Shown one piece after another: positions 1 to 11,045 of a stretch of DNA of 64,000 bases. A model generated the notes under the pieces. That model saw nothing but the letters and a program-made list of their open reading frames with translations. It had not been told where the DNA came from and searched no databases. The DNA is from Dasypus novemcinctus. Lineage: Eukaryota; Chordata; Mammalia; Cingulata; Dasypodidae. The position numbers were made by a program, and so were the translations under genes. How positions within the stretch are numbered: the first letter of the stretch is position 1; the number at the start of each line of letters is the position of its first letter. The stretch lies in the NCBI RefSeq assembly GCF_030445035.2, contig NC_080683.1, forward strand, positions 88,249,675 through 88,313,674, written 5' to 3'.

Positions 1-61
1 CTAGTTGACCAGGCTCTGCATTCCCCTGCCCTTCACACGGGAACAGCATAAAGCTGTATGC

Positions 62-115
62 CTTCACTGAGCCTCATTTCACCCATCTGTGAAATGAGGC
101 TAATGAAGTAACCAC
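62..115 (+). repeat. MIR SINE fragment
   Basis: A short stretch matches the core of the ancient mammalian MIR element in sense orientation: a 'cctcatttcacccatctgtgaaatgag' type segment, the tract that reads 'cccatctgtaaaatggg' in intact copies. Only the middle of the element is recognisable. Confidence 0.5.
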
Positions 116-117
116 TC

Positions 118-192
118 TTTTGAGGTTAAGTGCCTGCTTTCATGTGCGTGGTCCTGGGTTCAATCCCCAGAACCTCTTTTGAAAAAAAATCA
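118..192 (+). repeat. tRNA-derived SINE fragment (DAS-like monomer)
   Basis: The segment carries a B-box-like 'gggttcaatccccag' followed by an A-rich end. This is the tRNA-like head seen in the other SINE copies of this window, but the A-box side is incomplete. It is probably a decayed or truncated DAS-related monomer. Confidence 0.45.
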
Positions 193-1297
193 ATTGACCA
201 TAGAAGAAAGGATTAAAAGCATAAAAAGCATCCAGTGCACACTTCGTCACAGAGCAACCGCTCAATAAATAAAAGATGGCATCATCCCTCCAGTCCTGAG
301 GAGGGTCTAGGGTCCCGTATGTGTTGCAATCATGAAAAGTTAGGTATACCATGGAATCATCTAAAAATCCCTGAGAGAACCTTATGATTTTCTTTAACTC
401 CTTACAAGCTGGTGCTAATTTACATATGCCGCTTTTCATTAGCATTAAAATAATGCCTCTCACTTTGTCAAACCTGGAATTAAAATCAGAGGCTATAGTC
501 ACATCCCTGAGTAATGCTAGGCATAAAACTCTCCGAGAGGCTTGGAAATTTGCCTAGTTCAAGGTTAATTAGCTCTACATCTCCAGAGTGTGTACATAAA
601 GTGCATTGACTCCCACGGATTTAGAAACCTCTGTTATTTAAAAACCTCTCAGAGCTTGGGAAGGGGCTACATAGCACATGCAAAAGGGTCAAAGCCTCTC
701 TGCTTTGTTCAAGGTGTGGGTATGGCTGTGGTCCATCCAAACACAGCGATCAAGGGTTTTAATTTCAGGAACAAGCCTTCTATTGGGAGTTTTTCAGAAT
801 GTAGTCAGCTTTAGCCTTTGAAAGAAGGACTCACAAGGTAGACTTTGGGTGACAATCCTAGTAGGTAATTTTTTGGTGTCCACCCTCTTTATGATCCTAA
901 AATCCCAGTTAGAGCAGTCTCCATGACCAGTCTCTCGAAATGTTAAGGCAAGTGAAAGGATTCTTTGCAGTAGTGCCTCCTGTCTGCATGCAGCTTCTAC
1001 CCTGGCATTGGAAAGTTGACAATGTCTGCTGTCTCTGGTTCCTTCCTCCCATTCGCTCCTGAGACCTCTCCAATCAGGCACCCAAAGACTTGAGCCACAT
1101 TGATTCCCCTACCAATAGCATTTTGAAATAGTTGATAACTCTGTTGTTTCAAAAACTCTTTTTGCGTGGCTCTTAGTGGTCTCCTAGTTGTTCTTCTACC
1201 TCTCCAGCTGCTCCTACTTCCTTTTCTGATTTCTCCTGATATCCCAGAACTCTGAACATTGGAAGGCCCCAGGCCTAGCTTTTGTCCATCTTCTTTT
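193..1297. other. Intergenic, no feature recognised
   Basis: I see no repeat family, exon or RNA gene that I can support here. The open frames are short, lack splice context and do not resemble known proteins. Confidence 0.4.
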
Positions 1298-1445
1298 TCT
1301 ACACTCACTCCCTGGGTGATTCAATCTCCTGACTTTAAATACAATCTGTGTGCTGATGACTCATACATTTAAGTCTCATTAAATCTCTTCCCTCAAATCC
1401 AGACTCATACAGGGAATTCCTTACTCAACAGCTCTACTTAGTATC
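1298..1445 (+). repeat. L2 LINE, left segment
   Basis: The sequence has the pattern of the L2 3' half in sense orientation ('gctgatgactcat', then 'ctcaaatccagactcata'). It continues after the LTR that interrupts it: the join 'cttagtatc' plus 'tgactgacatctcaaa' restores the expected L2 order. Confidence 0.6.
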
Positions 1446-1910
1446 TGTGGGAGGATGAATAATGATACTCCAAAATAGTTCCACCTCCTAATACCTGGCA
1501 AAAAATGACTTTGTAGATGTGATTAAACTAAGAATCTTGAGATGGGGAAAGTACTGTGGCTTTTCCAGGGGTGCCTTAAATGCAATCACATGTGTCCTCT
1601 GAAGAGGGAGGGAGGCAGAGGAGGATTTCATACAGAAGAGAAGTAGGAATGTGACCATGGAGGCAGAGATTGGAGTGATGCAGCCAAAAGCCAAGAAATG
1701 CTGGCAGCCACCAGAAGCTGGAAGAGGCAAGGGAGTGAATTGTCCTCTAGGGCCCCCGGAGGGACTGTGGCCCTGTTGACACCTTGACTTGGGCTCAGTG
1801 AAACTGGTGTCAGACTCCTGGTCTATAGGACTGTGAGAGAATGAGTGTACATTGTTTTAAGCCACCAAGTTAGCAATAATTTGGTACCGCAGCCATAGAA
1901 AACTGACACA
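1446..1910 (+). mobile_element. Solo LTR, ERVL-MaLR (MLT1-type)
   Basis: A 465-bp element begins TGTGGGAGG and ends GACACA (TG...CA). It carries the MaLR 3' pattern 'ttgttttaagccacc' followed by 'gcagccatagaaaac'. It is flanked by a 5-bp target duplication, gtatc on the left and gcatc on the right (one mismatch). It lies inside an L2 that continues on both sides. No internal retroviral genes are present. Confidence 0.7.
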
Positions 1911-2935
1911 GCATCTGACTGACATCTCAAACCTTACCTCCAGAACTGGACTCCTGATAGTCCTTGCAAACTGGCTCTTCTTGGCATCCTCCCTGTCTCA
2001 GAAAATGAAAATTCTATCCTTCCAATTGCTCACCCCAAACCCTCGAATCACCGAGAACTCCCCTCCTTATCTTACACTCTGCATCCCTCTTGCTCTACCT
2101 TCCAAATCCTTCTTGCTCTACCTTCAAAATATATCTGGAAGCTGCCCACTTCTCACCACTGCTGCCACGGCCATCCTGGTCCAAGCCACTGTCATCTCTT
2201 GTTGGAGTGATTGCACAACCTCCTAACTTGTCTCCTTCAATCTGTCCCTGCCCCTGACACAGTCAGGAAGGGGCCACACAGCAGCCAGAGATCTTCCCTG
2301 TGCTCTCCCCATACCTCTCCTCCCCTGCCCTGCACAGTCCCTTTGCTCCTGCCTGCCATTACACATAAATGCAATGCACTCAGAAGCCCAAAGTCTTATT
2401 ACACTTCAAGGCCCTCCACGAAGTGCCTCCGCTGTCTCTCTCACCTCATTTCCATTGCAAACACCTCATCCTCTCTCATTCCACTCCAGCCACACTGGCC
2501 TCCTTCCTGTTCTTTGAATATTCCAAGCACACTTCTGCCTCAGGGCCTTTGAACTTGCTGTTCCCTCTGCCTGGAAAGCTCCTCTCCCCCACACCCCCCA
2601 TATCTGGCTGTGCACTCTCTCATCTTTTCTAGGTCTTTATTCAAATACCACCTTTTCAATGAAGCCTTTCTGGCCACCCTATCTAAAATTTTACCCCCAA
2701 CCTATTCATCCACACACATCTCTGCTTTGATTTTCTCCCATCCATTTATAACATTCTGGCATACTATACATATTACTTACTTATCTTGTTGATTTTCTGT
2801 CTCCTTTACCACACTATGAATTCTATGAAGACATGGATTTTTGTTAGTTTCATCCATTCCCATGTTTTTAATGCCTAAAAACCGCATGTAGCACATAGTA
2901 GGTACTCAGTAAATATTTCTTGAATATTGACTGAA
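1911..2935 (+). repeat. L2 LINE, 3' end
   Basis: About 1 kb of well-preserved L2 3' sequence in sense orientation. Diagnostic stretches are 'cctcagggcctttgaactt', 'ccctctgcctggaaag' and the terminal 'gcacatagtaggtactcagt' with 'aatatttcttgaa'. Several open frames in this stretch overlap each other and are by-products of its pyrimidine-rich composition. Confidence 0.75.
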
Positions 2936-3181
2936 GGGATTTCCTGGTGACCCTTTTGGCCAGGAGAATGGAGATATTCATACTTCTTTCCCAAAGAAGC
3001 TGTGAGACCCATACCAATTTTAATTAAGGATCATAAATGGCCCGCAGCTAAGAGACGATCATGTTGGTTAAGTAGATGATCTTGTATTACAAGAAAAAGA
3101 GAATGATAATTCCTGAATTTTCTTTGGCCTAACCATTTCCATATTAGCTGTTTCAATCCTTCATTCTTATGTATTTTATTT

Positions 3182-3562
3182 TTTAAAAATTTTATTTATC
3201 CCCCACCCCCCACCCCATTGCTGCCTGCGCTCGCTCTCTGCTCTCTGTGTCCATTCACTGCGTGTTTTTCTGTGTCTGCTTGTCTTCTCTTCTCAGCATC
3301 TCTTTAGGAGGCACCAGAAACCGACCCTGGGACCTCTGATGTGGGAGAGAGGCACTCAATAGCCTGAGTCACCTCAGCTCACTGGTTTGCTGTGTCTCTC
3401 ACTGGCTCTCCTCTGTGTCTCCCTTTGTAGCATCTTCTTGCTCCCTCAGTTCTCCATGACATGGGCCAGCTTGCCCTTACCAGGAGGCCCCTAGAATTGA
3501 ACCCAGGGTCTCCCATATGGTAGATGGGAACCCAATCGCCTGAGCCACATCTACTTCCCCAC
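3182..3562 (-). mobile_element. DAS-type SINE, dimeric
   Basis: Read on the - strand it starts 'ggggaagtagatgtggctc' and has a B-box-like 'gggttcaattc'. A second tRNA-like monomer lies between 3300 and 3390, and the tail is T-rich on the + strand. Flanking duplication: 'atgtattttattt' at 3169-3181 and 3563-3575, 13 identical bases. This is an older subfamily than the copy at 4719. Confidence 0.75.
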
Positions 3563-3575
3563 ATGTATTTTATTT

Positions 3576-4030
3576 CTCTTGAAGTTCTCTTGCTCTTTGA
3601 AGTTTTCCAAGTTGTATAAATGATCAGAAAGCTAGACATGCTCAGCAGAAATTAATGACAATCAAGGATCATTTTGCTTTTAGAGGTTTGGTATTAGGAA
3701 ACAATAAAATAACATAAAGCATATGTTTTCCTATAGTCATACCCAGCTATGTGGGATCCTTAGCTCTACACCTTGAACGGCAAAATTAATGCTTAATTGG
3801 TGCTTAATTAATCCCTACTGAATGAAAGTAATTGAAAAACACGCCCGCACTCAACACCCTCTTGCTGACCTCCTGAGTCCTTTTGTGTATCTGTGCTCCT
3901 CATTGAAGCTAAATGGACCTACACAGCAACAAGTGAATTAGGCCTTAGCATGTCAGAATTTGCAACATCCACTTGCACCACTGCCAGTGGAATAGGAGAG
4001 AAATTTTGGACCATTCTAAGACCTCATTGT
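3576..4030. other. Intergenic, no feature recognised
   Basis: AT-rich sequence without recognisable repeat, exon or RNA. Confidence 0.4.
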
Positions 4031-4032
4031 CT

Positions 4033-4245
4033 TAGATGCCAGGCTCTGCTCTAAGCACTATACAAATTTTAACTAATGTCATCCTCATAACAATTCCATG
4101 AGGTAGGGACCGTCACTAACCTCATTTTTAAAATGAGGAAACTGAGTCTCAGAGAGTTAGTGATATAATCAGAGGTCACACAGCAGTTAGGAAGTGGCGG
4201 AATCAGCACTTGGACCCAGCTCTGTGTTGCTGACACTGCAATGTG
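4033..4245 (+). repeat. MIR SINE
   Basis: Nearly the full MIR pattern: 'ctctgctctaagcactata', 'cataacaattccatgaggta', 'aaaatgaggaaactgag', then the 'cacacagcagttaggaagtgg' segment. Confidence 0.75.
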
Positions 4246-4703
4246 TTTCCTCTCATCATGGACAGGGCACTCCAAACTGGTGGTGTGGACGTGGGAACTG
4301 GGGCACAGACCACTTGGCTAGAGTAGTTGCATGATTATATGGCACTCCAGGTATTTCTTTGCTCTCATTTTCTAACTTGACAGAGGAGGGGAAGAAACCC
4401 ACTGAATAATAGAACTTTGGTGGGTGTTTCACAATTTTTGTAATGGATTTCACGTGCTTTTCCTGGTTCTATTGTATTTCCGACAGGGCCAAGATAATAA
4501 ACCAATGGTGTGAAGAACCAGGTTTAAAACAGGTGAATTTCAGTTAGAATTCATGAGAAGATCTGAATATAGTCTCAGATCTTGAAAGAAACAAGCATAT
4601 CACATTTAGATTATTTTCCATTGGCTAAGTGATAGAAAGATATTTTCATAATCCTGAGAGAATAGAAAGAGGGTTGTGTGGGGTAAAATTAAAATGGCTG
4701 CTT
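4246..4703. other. Intergenic, no feature recognised
   Basis: No supported gene or repeat between the MIR and the next SINE. Confidence 0.4.
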
Positions 4704-4718
4704 TCCTGTGTTGCTTTG

Positions 4719-5148
4719 TTTTTTTTTCTTTTTTAAAAGATTTATTTATTTATGTATTTCTCTTCCCTCCCTCCCCCCCCCCCCCAGTTGTCTGCTCTCT
4801 GTGTTTGCTGTGTGTTCTTCTGTGACCACTTCTATCCTTATCAGTGGCACCAGGAATCTGTGTTTCTTTTTGTTGCGTTATCTTGCTGCATCAGCTCTCC
4901 GTGTGGGTGGCGCCATTCCTGGGCAGGCTGAACTTTCTTTCACGCTGGGCGGCTCTCCTTACGGGTTGTACTCCTTGCGCGTGGGGCTCCCCTACGTGGG
5001 GGACACCCCTGCGTTGCACAGCACTCCTTGCGTGCATCAGCACTGCGCATGGGCCAGCTGCACACGGGTCAAGGAGTCCCAGGGTTTGAACCGCAGACCT
5101 CCCATGTGGTGGGCGGACGCCCTATCCCCTGGGCCAAGTCCGCTTCTC
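4719..5148 (-). mobile_element. DAS-SINE (armadillo tRNA-derived SINE), young copy
   Basis: Full-length copy. The tRNA-like head is at the right end on the - strand (reads 'gcggacttggcccag', B-box 'ggttcaaaccc'-like). The body contains 'gcgcaaggagt' and 'cctgcccaggaatgg' blocks, followed by a repeated 'aaataaat' tail. It is flanked by a perfect 15-bp target duplication, 'tcctgtgttgctttg', at 4704-4718 and 5149-5163. The 193-codon open frame over it is retroposon sequence, not a gene. Confidence 0.9.
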
Positions 5149-5163
5149 TCCTGTGTTGCTTTG

Positions 5164-5985
5164 ATTGTGATTTTCTACATAGAACCTTCAGCACCTCCAC
5201 CCCTTTCCCTACCTATTATACAGTATAGTCAGCACATCCAAGGTCAAGCAGAAAAACAAGTGCTGGACTTCTGCAGCCTGGAGAATTAACAGTTTGCACA
5301 GGAAGTATCAGGAGCCTGTTTCTGCTCCAGGTGGAAGATCCTTTCTTATCTCCACCCCAACCACTGGAACTGGGAACTGGTTCTTTGCATCACACTGTTC
5401 CCCCACATCACTTTACCAATGGGTGCAGCTCAGCAGAGGACCCTGGCTGGGCTGGAGAACACATTCAGAGAAGGCCGGGAGGCTGTGAGAGAAGCCTGTT
5501 CCCAGGTGAAGGCCCTGCTGACAGCTGGAAGCAGCATCTCAGACTGGTGAGAGGCAAGGACAGGCATTGATTAAGAGCCAGCAGCAGCTGAGCTCGAGCA
5601 GCTCTGGGAGGAGAGAACATTGAACACTGCAGAACTCAAACCAACTGGTATTGAACAGGTTTCCACAACTTCCCTAGTGACAGGGAAATGGAATTGTCTC
5701 TTACAACCCAATGTTTACCATCTGTAGTTGTGCACTTAGAGATTTCTAAGTGCGCTGTATGGCAAAATGCAGCTAGTTTTCATTCTGGTGTGTAGGTCTG
5801 GTGTTTTCCCAACAATTCCTTTTGGTATGTTCTTAAAGTCCTTAATGAAAGATGTTGCTTTGAATGGTGGGTCTACATAGAGTAGACCCTACCTAATAAT
5901 TCAAATCCATTCAGCAGCCAGAGTGAGAAAACACAGAAAGCACACTCCTAAACTGTAGCTTCAACCAAGTTTATTTCAGACTAAG
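5164..5985. other. Intergenic, no feature recognised
   Basis: No exon, RNA gene or repeat that I can name. Confidence 0.4.
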
Positions 5986-5989
5986 TCTG

Positions 5990-6095
5990 AATAAGTTACA
6001 CCCCCATTGCACAGCAGGAACTGTGTCTTGATCACTTTTTGCTTCTCATTGCACCAAGCACAATGTCTTGTACATGGTAGGTTGTAAACAAGTTT
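5990..6095 (+). repeat. Possible L2 3' tail
   Basis: 'caggaactgtgtcttgatc' through 'acatggtaggttgtaaacaa' follows the order of the L2 terminal region, but divergence is high. Confidence 0.35.
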
Positions 6096-9000
6096 TTGTC
6101 GGATTATCCCAGGTGTTCTAAGTCAATAAGCCCTGCATATTTTTGGCTGGGGGTTTTCAGGCACCCTGTACCATCTTGCCCCATAGGGCCACCAAGATCT
6201 ATGAATTTTGAATGTCTAACCCACATCCTGTTGTGCACAGGTACTTGCAGCCAAATGCTTGCAGAAACAGTTCTAAAGTGATAAAAGATCACCCTCAATA
6301 ATGGTGTGCAATTGCCTCCAGAGCTGGCGGTTTATTGCTGCTATTGTTTGGAAAGGAGGTGGGAGCTGAGATTATCCTTCTTGTAGGTAGAGTCCAAAAG
6401 TGGCTCCCATAGAAACTTTGTTCAAATTTGAAATGTGTTCAAATTCATCTTTAAACAGGATCTCTTATCTTGAGAGGCAACATATGTGATCACATAGAGT
6501 AAATACCCTCAGCTAAAGACACAGCTGTAGATTTGAATTCTTAGTGAAAGGGTCAGAGGCCCACCCTCCACCTGGTGGGAGTTTTTAGCATCACCTGTCC
6601 AGGTTGTGAATTCCGAACTGGTGGGGGTGATTGCTGCCCTCCAGGAGGTAAAACTAGGAGAATTTGGCTTCAGTCTGCCTTTGCTTTGCTCCCTCTTCTT
6701 CCTCATTCCCTCCTTCATTCCACGATGCCCTCAAAATCCACATTAACATGTGGGCTTGCAAGGTTGATGAGCTCTGGGATATCTGCCTAGGTACTGAAGT
6801 CACTGAAACTTGGACAGGGTAATGAGTGTTGGTTTTGAACTTTATGAATTTATCTAAAAGTCTCTACCGGTAATTCCTTCCTTTTTATTGGCTGAATGAA
6901 ATGTAAACCATCTGATACAGCTAAGAAGAGTGCACTTCAGAGAAGTCACAGGATTACACGAGTGTTAAATGATGGTTCAGTCAAGTAGCACAAAGAAAGC
7001 AGAAAAGCATATGGCCTTCATGGAGAGACCCGGTTTCTCACTGCTTAAGTTTTGCATTGTGGGAAGGGGAAGGACTGTATAAGGAATGCTTTGTGTTTCT
7101 AACTGCTTTGAGGTTCAGAACCATTTAAACAAGTTTCTTAAAAAAAAGAAACTTAAGGGAATTCTGGCAAGAATTATTCTACCCACTGTATGTTGCCTGC
7201 TTAACACATGATGTCTCTCTTGGACAATGGCCCCTGCTAGTAGTCATCACAGACTACTTGTTTGTTAGGACAGTGACCTTGGCCCAATTAAGTTTTTCTA
7301 ATTATTACATTGGAATTGTTAAAGTTGGGCTTGTACAACAAAGTGGTAGTTTCTCTAAGATTGATCTAAAGGTCAGAGAAACATGCCATGGTTTGTGTAC
7401 AGATAGAAGGTAGGAAAGAACCACAAGAGGCCCATGTTTCTTCTAGGCCAGAGGGATTCTGATGAGATTTCCTCTGAAGGCCTTTGTTGGGTGGCATCCT
7501 CCATGGGCTACACATTCTTCATCAATCTTACTAAGATTCAGAAACCATCTAATTTACTACTTATCACTCAGATGTTCTACCATCCTATGTCTTTGACACC
7601 ATCAAGATAAGGAAGATATACTACAAGTGTTTTGGGGTTGATAATGCCCAAGGAATCATGGAGTTTAAGACTTAGTGGTCATAATGTATTGTCCTTTATG
7701 GTAGAGACCTCTTTAGAAGGGATGTAGAAAGCACATTGGTGAACCTGGTCCCTATGTCTGCCTGACCTCTGTGGCTGCTCCACCTTCTTGAGTGGGAGGA
7801 GAAGCTGGTGATAACAGTGGCTTCTTTCCTCTTTCACTCATCAGTTCTCTGTTCAACAAGTACATGCCCATTATGTACTGAGCACTGTTCTCTTTTACGT
7901 TCTCCTCTCTGTTTCCAAGTGGTCAAATAGATTCTGGAAGTTAAAAGTCACTGTCTTCAGGATAAGTTTAGACCTTTATCCTCCATAATTTCAAAGTAAT
8001 TCTACAAAGATGTGAATACCATAACTGTGTTTTATTGTTAAAGTCAGTGATTTAGAAAAGATGACTATGTCCTGGGTCTGGGTACACATATTTTAAATCG
8101 CTTAACATTCATACATTCAACAGTTTTTGGACACCTACAATACCACCAGACTTTAATTAAAGACTCCTGATCTAGCCCTTTCCATCTTCAGGTTCTTTGT
8201 GTTATGGTCCCACCCTACCTATGTGATTTAACTTCCCACTCAGGAATAGCCTGTTTTTACTGTGTATCACATGAGGGTATATAAGGTATATAAAAAATGT
8301 ATTGCTATAAACCAACATGCAGTGTTCACAGTAGGCCATGCCTCCTATCCGTCATGTCATATTGCGCATCCTCATTGCTCTACATCTTACCATGGTAAAC
8401 ACATGCCAGCTCTCTGATATGCATTTAGTTCATTGATTGACATGTGAGACCACAGTCTTTGAACATCCACAAGATCATCAATAAGGAGTCTCTTGAGCTG
8501 CCTAGTGCAACAGAAAATGGGAAATTTTGAGAAATAGAGGAATCTAGGGCAGTTTCTGCTTTGAATTTGGGACTGAAGCTAAATCCAAAGGGTGCCAAAA
8601 ATCTGGAACCACTTTGCTGGCTGGATGCTGTCAGCGAAGGCATGAAGAAGCATGTTTCCTTTTTCCTGGGGCCAGTTTATGGCACCCTGCAAACTGTCCT
8701 TGGATCATAAGTCTCTGCTCTCTGTGCTCCAATGCCTCCCTTTCTAAAGATCATCGTAGGGTCCCACACCCTTTTTATCAGCCTGTCCTCTCTCCCAAGT
8801 TGAAACAAACATCAATACTTTCCTTTAAATCTTTTCCCTGCCACTCCTCTACCTGCCTCCATATTTGGACCATGTCTTTAATCTTCTCCTTTCTTGTGGC
8901 TCCTGGAATCCATCATCATCCTTTCTCTCTTGCCCAGAGATGACCTGCAATCTCACCAATGTCTAATGATCTTCTTCCAAAATATTTATTAAGTGACTTT

Positions 9001-9124
9001 CTGCATGCAGTGCTGAGCCGGCAATGCCCCAAAGAAGTTCATCAAGAAAGACCAATCCATGACTTTTGGTCAGTTAATAAATACTGCTTTCTTTTCCTTT
9101 TACTTTCTTGTGCCTTATCCCCTT
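6096..9124. other. Intergenic, mostly unassigned
   Basis: Three kilobases without a supported gene. Faint L2/MIR-like words occur near 7850-7900 and 8100-8160, too diverged to annotate firmly. Open frames here lack splice sites and conserved-looking protein sequence. Confidence 0.35.
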
Positions 9125-9252
9125 TTTCTTGTCTCTAAAAGGGCACTAAAATTACCGCCTCACAGAGCTGTTTGGAGAAAGGAATGAGGCAATATGTCCC
9201 AAAAACACTTTGACAACTGCAGAGTCCCATGGAAATGTTTCTTATTATTTCC
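9125..9252 (+). repeat. Probable MIR fragment
   Basis: 'ccgcctcacagagctgtttg' followed by 'gaatgaggcaatatg' and 'acttt' fits the MIR segment 'cctcatagggttgttgtgagg...aaatgag'. Only that portion is recognisable. Confidence 0.4.
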
Positions 9253-9303
9253 ATCACTCAGTGTAATACCGGATGCCTTGGGTGCTTGGTTGTTTTAGAT
9301 AAA

Positions 9304-9330
9304 AGGATGAATGAATGAACGAATGAAATA
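9304..9330 (+). repeat. (GAAT)n simple repeat
   Basis: Five or so units of 'gaat' with one substitution ('gaacgaat'). Confidence 0.7.
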
Positions 9331-10039
9331 AAAGACATGGTCTCTGCCCTCTGCTTAGACTTGTGTTGGGAAGAGGCTACACATGCTCATGAAATACCAT
9401 GAGAGATGTGTCTAACAACACCTCACTTATCTTGATGCTACTTTTAGGCAACTTCAATTACCCAGAACATCGGTGAAAACTGGGCAGTGTCCTGGCTGCT
9501 ACAGTGGTGAGAATAAATGTCCCCAAACACATGTATCAAAGCACATGCACTTTATCCATTAAGGAGGCCTTCAAACAATCTACTTATTCTTGTGATTTTA
9601 CTCATTCTTCCAACAGATATGCATTCTGGGCTCCCAGCTCTCAGCAACATTTTGGAGCAAAATGGAAGTTGGAAGCATCTTGCTAAAGGGAACTAATAGT
9701 GGGCCCTAGAAGTATCACTATAATACAGCCTGGTATAATAACTGATGTGTTTTAGTGATGACCATTTGTGATCAAGTAAAATCTAAAGCAGATCATTTAA
9801 GTTAAATAGTGCTTTTTAGAAATATTTTTTTTTAAAAAAGGAAAAGAAATTTGAGTGCTTACAATGTTAACTCCAGGGTTCAGGAACATGCAGGATAAGG
9901 ATAATACAGCTGCCCCAACAGCTGGGGAAGGAGGCTGTCTAGGTTCAATGCACAAAGTTGAGAGGACCTAGCAGGGCTGCCCATGGTGGGGTCTTGTCCT
10001 GGTGGAGGGGATTGCAAGCAGGAACAGTAGTTGTAGTTG

Positions 10040-10245
10040 CAGCTACCTTCTTCTGTGCTCAGCACAATTCTAGAGCTATTCTAAGTATTACACATTAAAC
10101 CTCACAGCAACCCTATGAGGCAGTCTGATTACTATCCTGCTTCTACAGATGAAGGTACAGAGATGTTAGGTCACTTGCCCAAGGTTAAATGGAGGGGAAG
10201 GTGAGTCCAACTCTCGAGTCTATTGGTCATGGTGCTAATTGCTTC
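10040..10245 (+). repeat. MIR SINE
   Basis: 'gctcagcacaattctagagc', 'ctcacagcaaccctatgagg', 'acagatgaaggtacagagat' and 'cacttgcccaaggttaaat' appear in MIR order. Confidence 0.7.
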
Positions 10246-10325
10246 CTCAGGTTTTAAATGAGGAGACTAAAATTCATCAAGAAGAAGAAGAAAAGCAGGA
10301 GCAAAGTAGTGATCAAATGATACTT

Positions 10326-10839
10326 TTTTTTTCTTTAAAGATTATTTATTTTCCCCCCTCCCTGCCCTCACTCTGCTGTCTTTGCTGTTTGTGTCCATTT
10401 GCTGTGTGACCTTCTGTATCTATTTCTCTTTTTGCCTTCTCTTTTCATCTTTCTCCTCTAGGATTTCTCAGGAGTTGATCCTGGGGACCTCTGATGTGGA
10501 GAGAGTTTCCCTGCCAATTGCGCCATCTCAGTTCCTGGTGTCTGCTGTGCTTCAGTTTGACTTTCCCCTTCGTCTCTTTTTTTGTTGCGTCATCATCTTG
10601 CCGCATGACTCACTTGCATGGGCACTCACATGCGGGCACTCATGTGGGCACTTGGCTCACCATGTGGGCACTTGTGCAGGCACTCAGCTCACTGCATGGG
10701 CACTGGCTCACCACACAGGCACCGGCTCACCGTGCAGGCATGCTTTCTTTTCTTTTTCACCAGGAGGTCCCAGGGATCGAACCCAGGTCCTACCATGTGG
10801 TAGGTGGAGGCCTTATCACTTGAGCCACATCCGCTTCCT
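10326..10839 (-). mobile_element. DAS-type SINE with expanded internal repeat
   Basis: The tRNA-like head is at the right end ('ggaagcggatgtggctca' on the - strand, with a B-box-like 'gggttcgatcc'). A second tRNA-like monomer lies near 10460-10540, and the T-rich left end is the tail. Flanking duplication: 'tcaaatgatactt' at 10313-10325 and 'tcaaatgctactt' at 10840-10852, 12 of 13 identical. At 514 bp it is longer than the other copies because of an internal tandem array. Confidence 0.8.
10612..10742 (-). repeat. Minisatellite-like array inside a SINE
   Basis: About ten imperfect units built from 'gggcactca', 'tgtgggcact' and 'tggctcacc', 10-20 bp each, lie within the SINE body. Other DAS copies in the window have only a few related blocks at this place. 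Confidence 0.6.
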
Positions 10840-11023
10840 TCAAATGCTACTTTAAAATATTGTGAGATTAGAGAAACCTAATGTGGTTTTTTGGTCAAAG
10901 AAAAATCTATGGAAAATATGAGGTTTAGGAAATTGTCTGATGTATACAAAGAGGCTGTCAATCAGAAAAAGGCACATCATGTATAGCAAGGGTGACTATG
11001 ACTTCAGAAAGCTCTTGCTTACT

Positions 11024-11044
11024 TGTGTGTGTGTGTGTGTGTGT
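11024..11044 (+). repeat. (TG)n microsatellite
   Basis: About ten uninterrupted TG units. Confidence 0.9.
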
Positions 11045-11045
11045 T

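Noticed and set aside
118-192. tRNA gene suggested by a B-box-like sequence
   Set aside because: No complete cloverleaf, no A-box at the right spacing, and A-rich tail; it is a SINE head. The same applies to the B-boxes in all DAS copies.
1981-2792. Run of open frames on the + strand
   Set aside because: They overlap in different frames within an L2 3' end, which is rich in pyrimidines and low in stops.
4708-5289. 193-codon open frame on the + strand
   Set aside because: It lies over the antisense of a full-length DAS-SINE flanked by a perfect 15-bp duplication; similar frames recur over every copy of that SINE.
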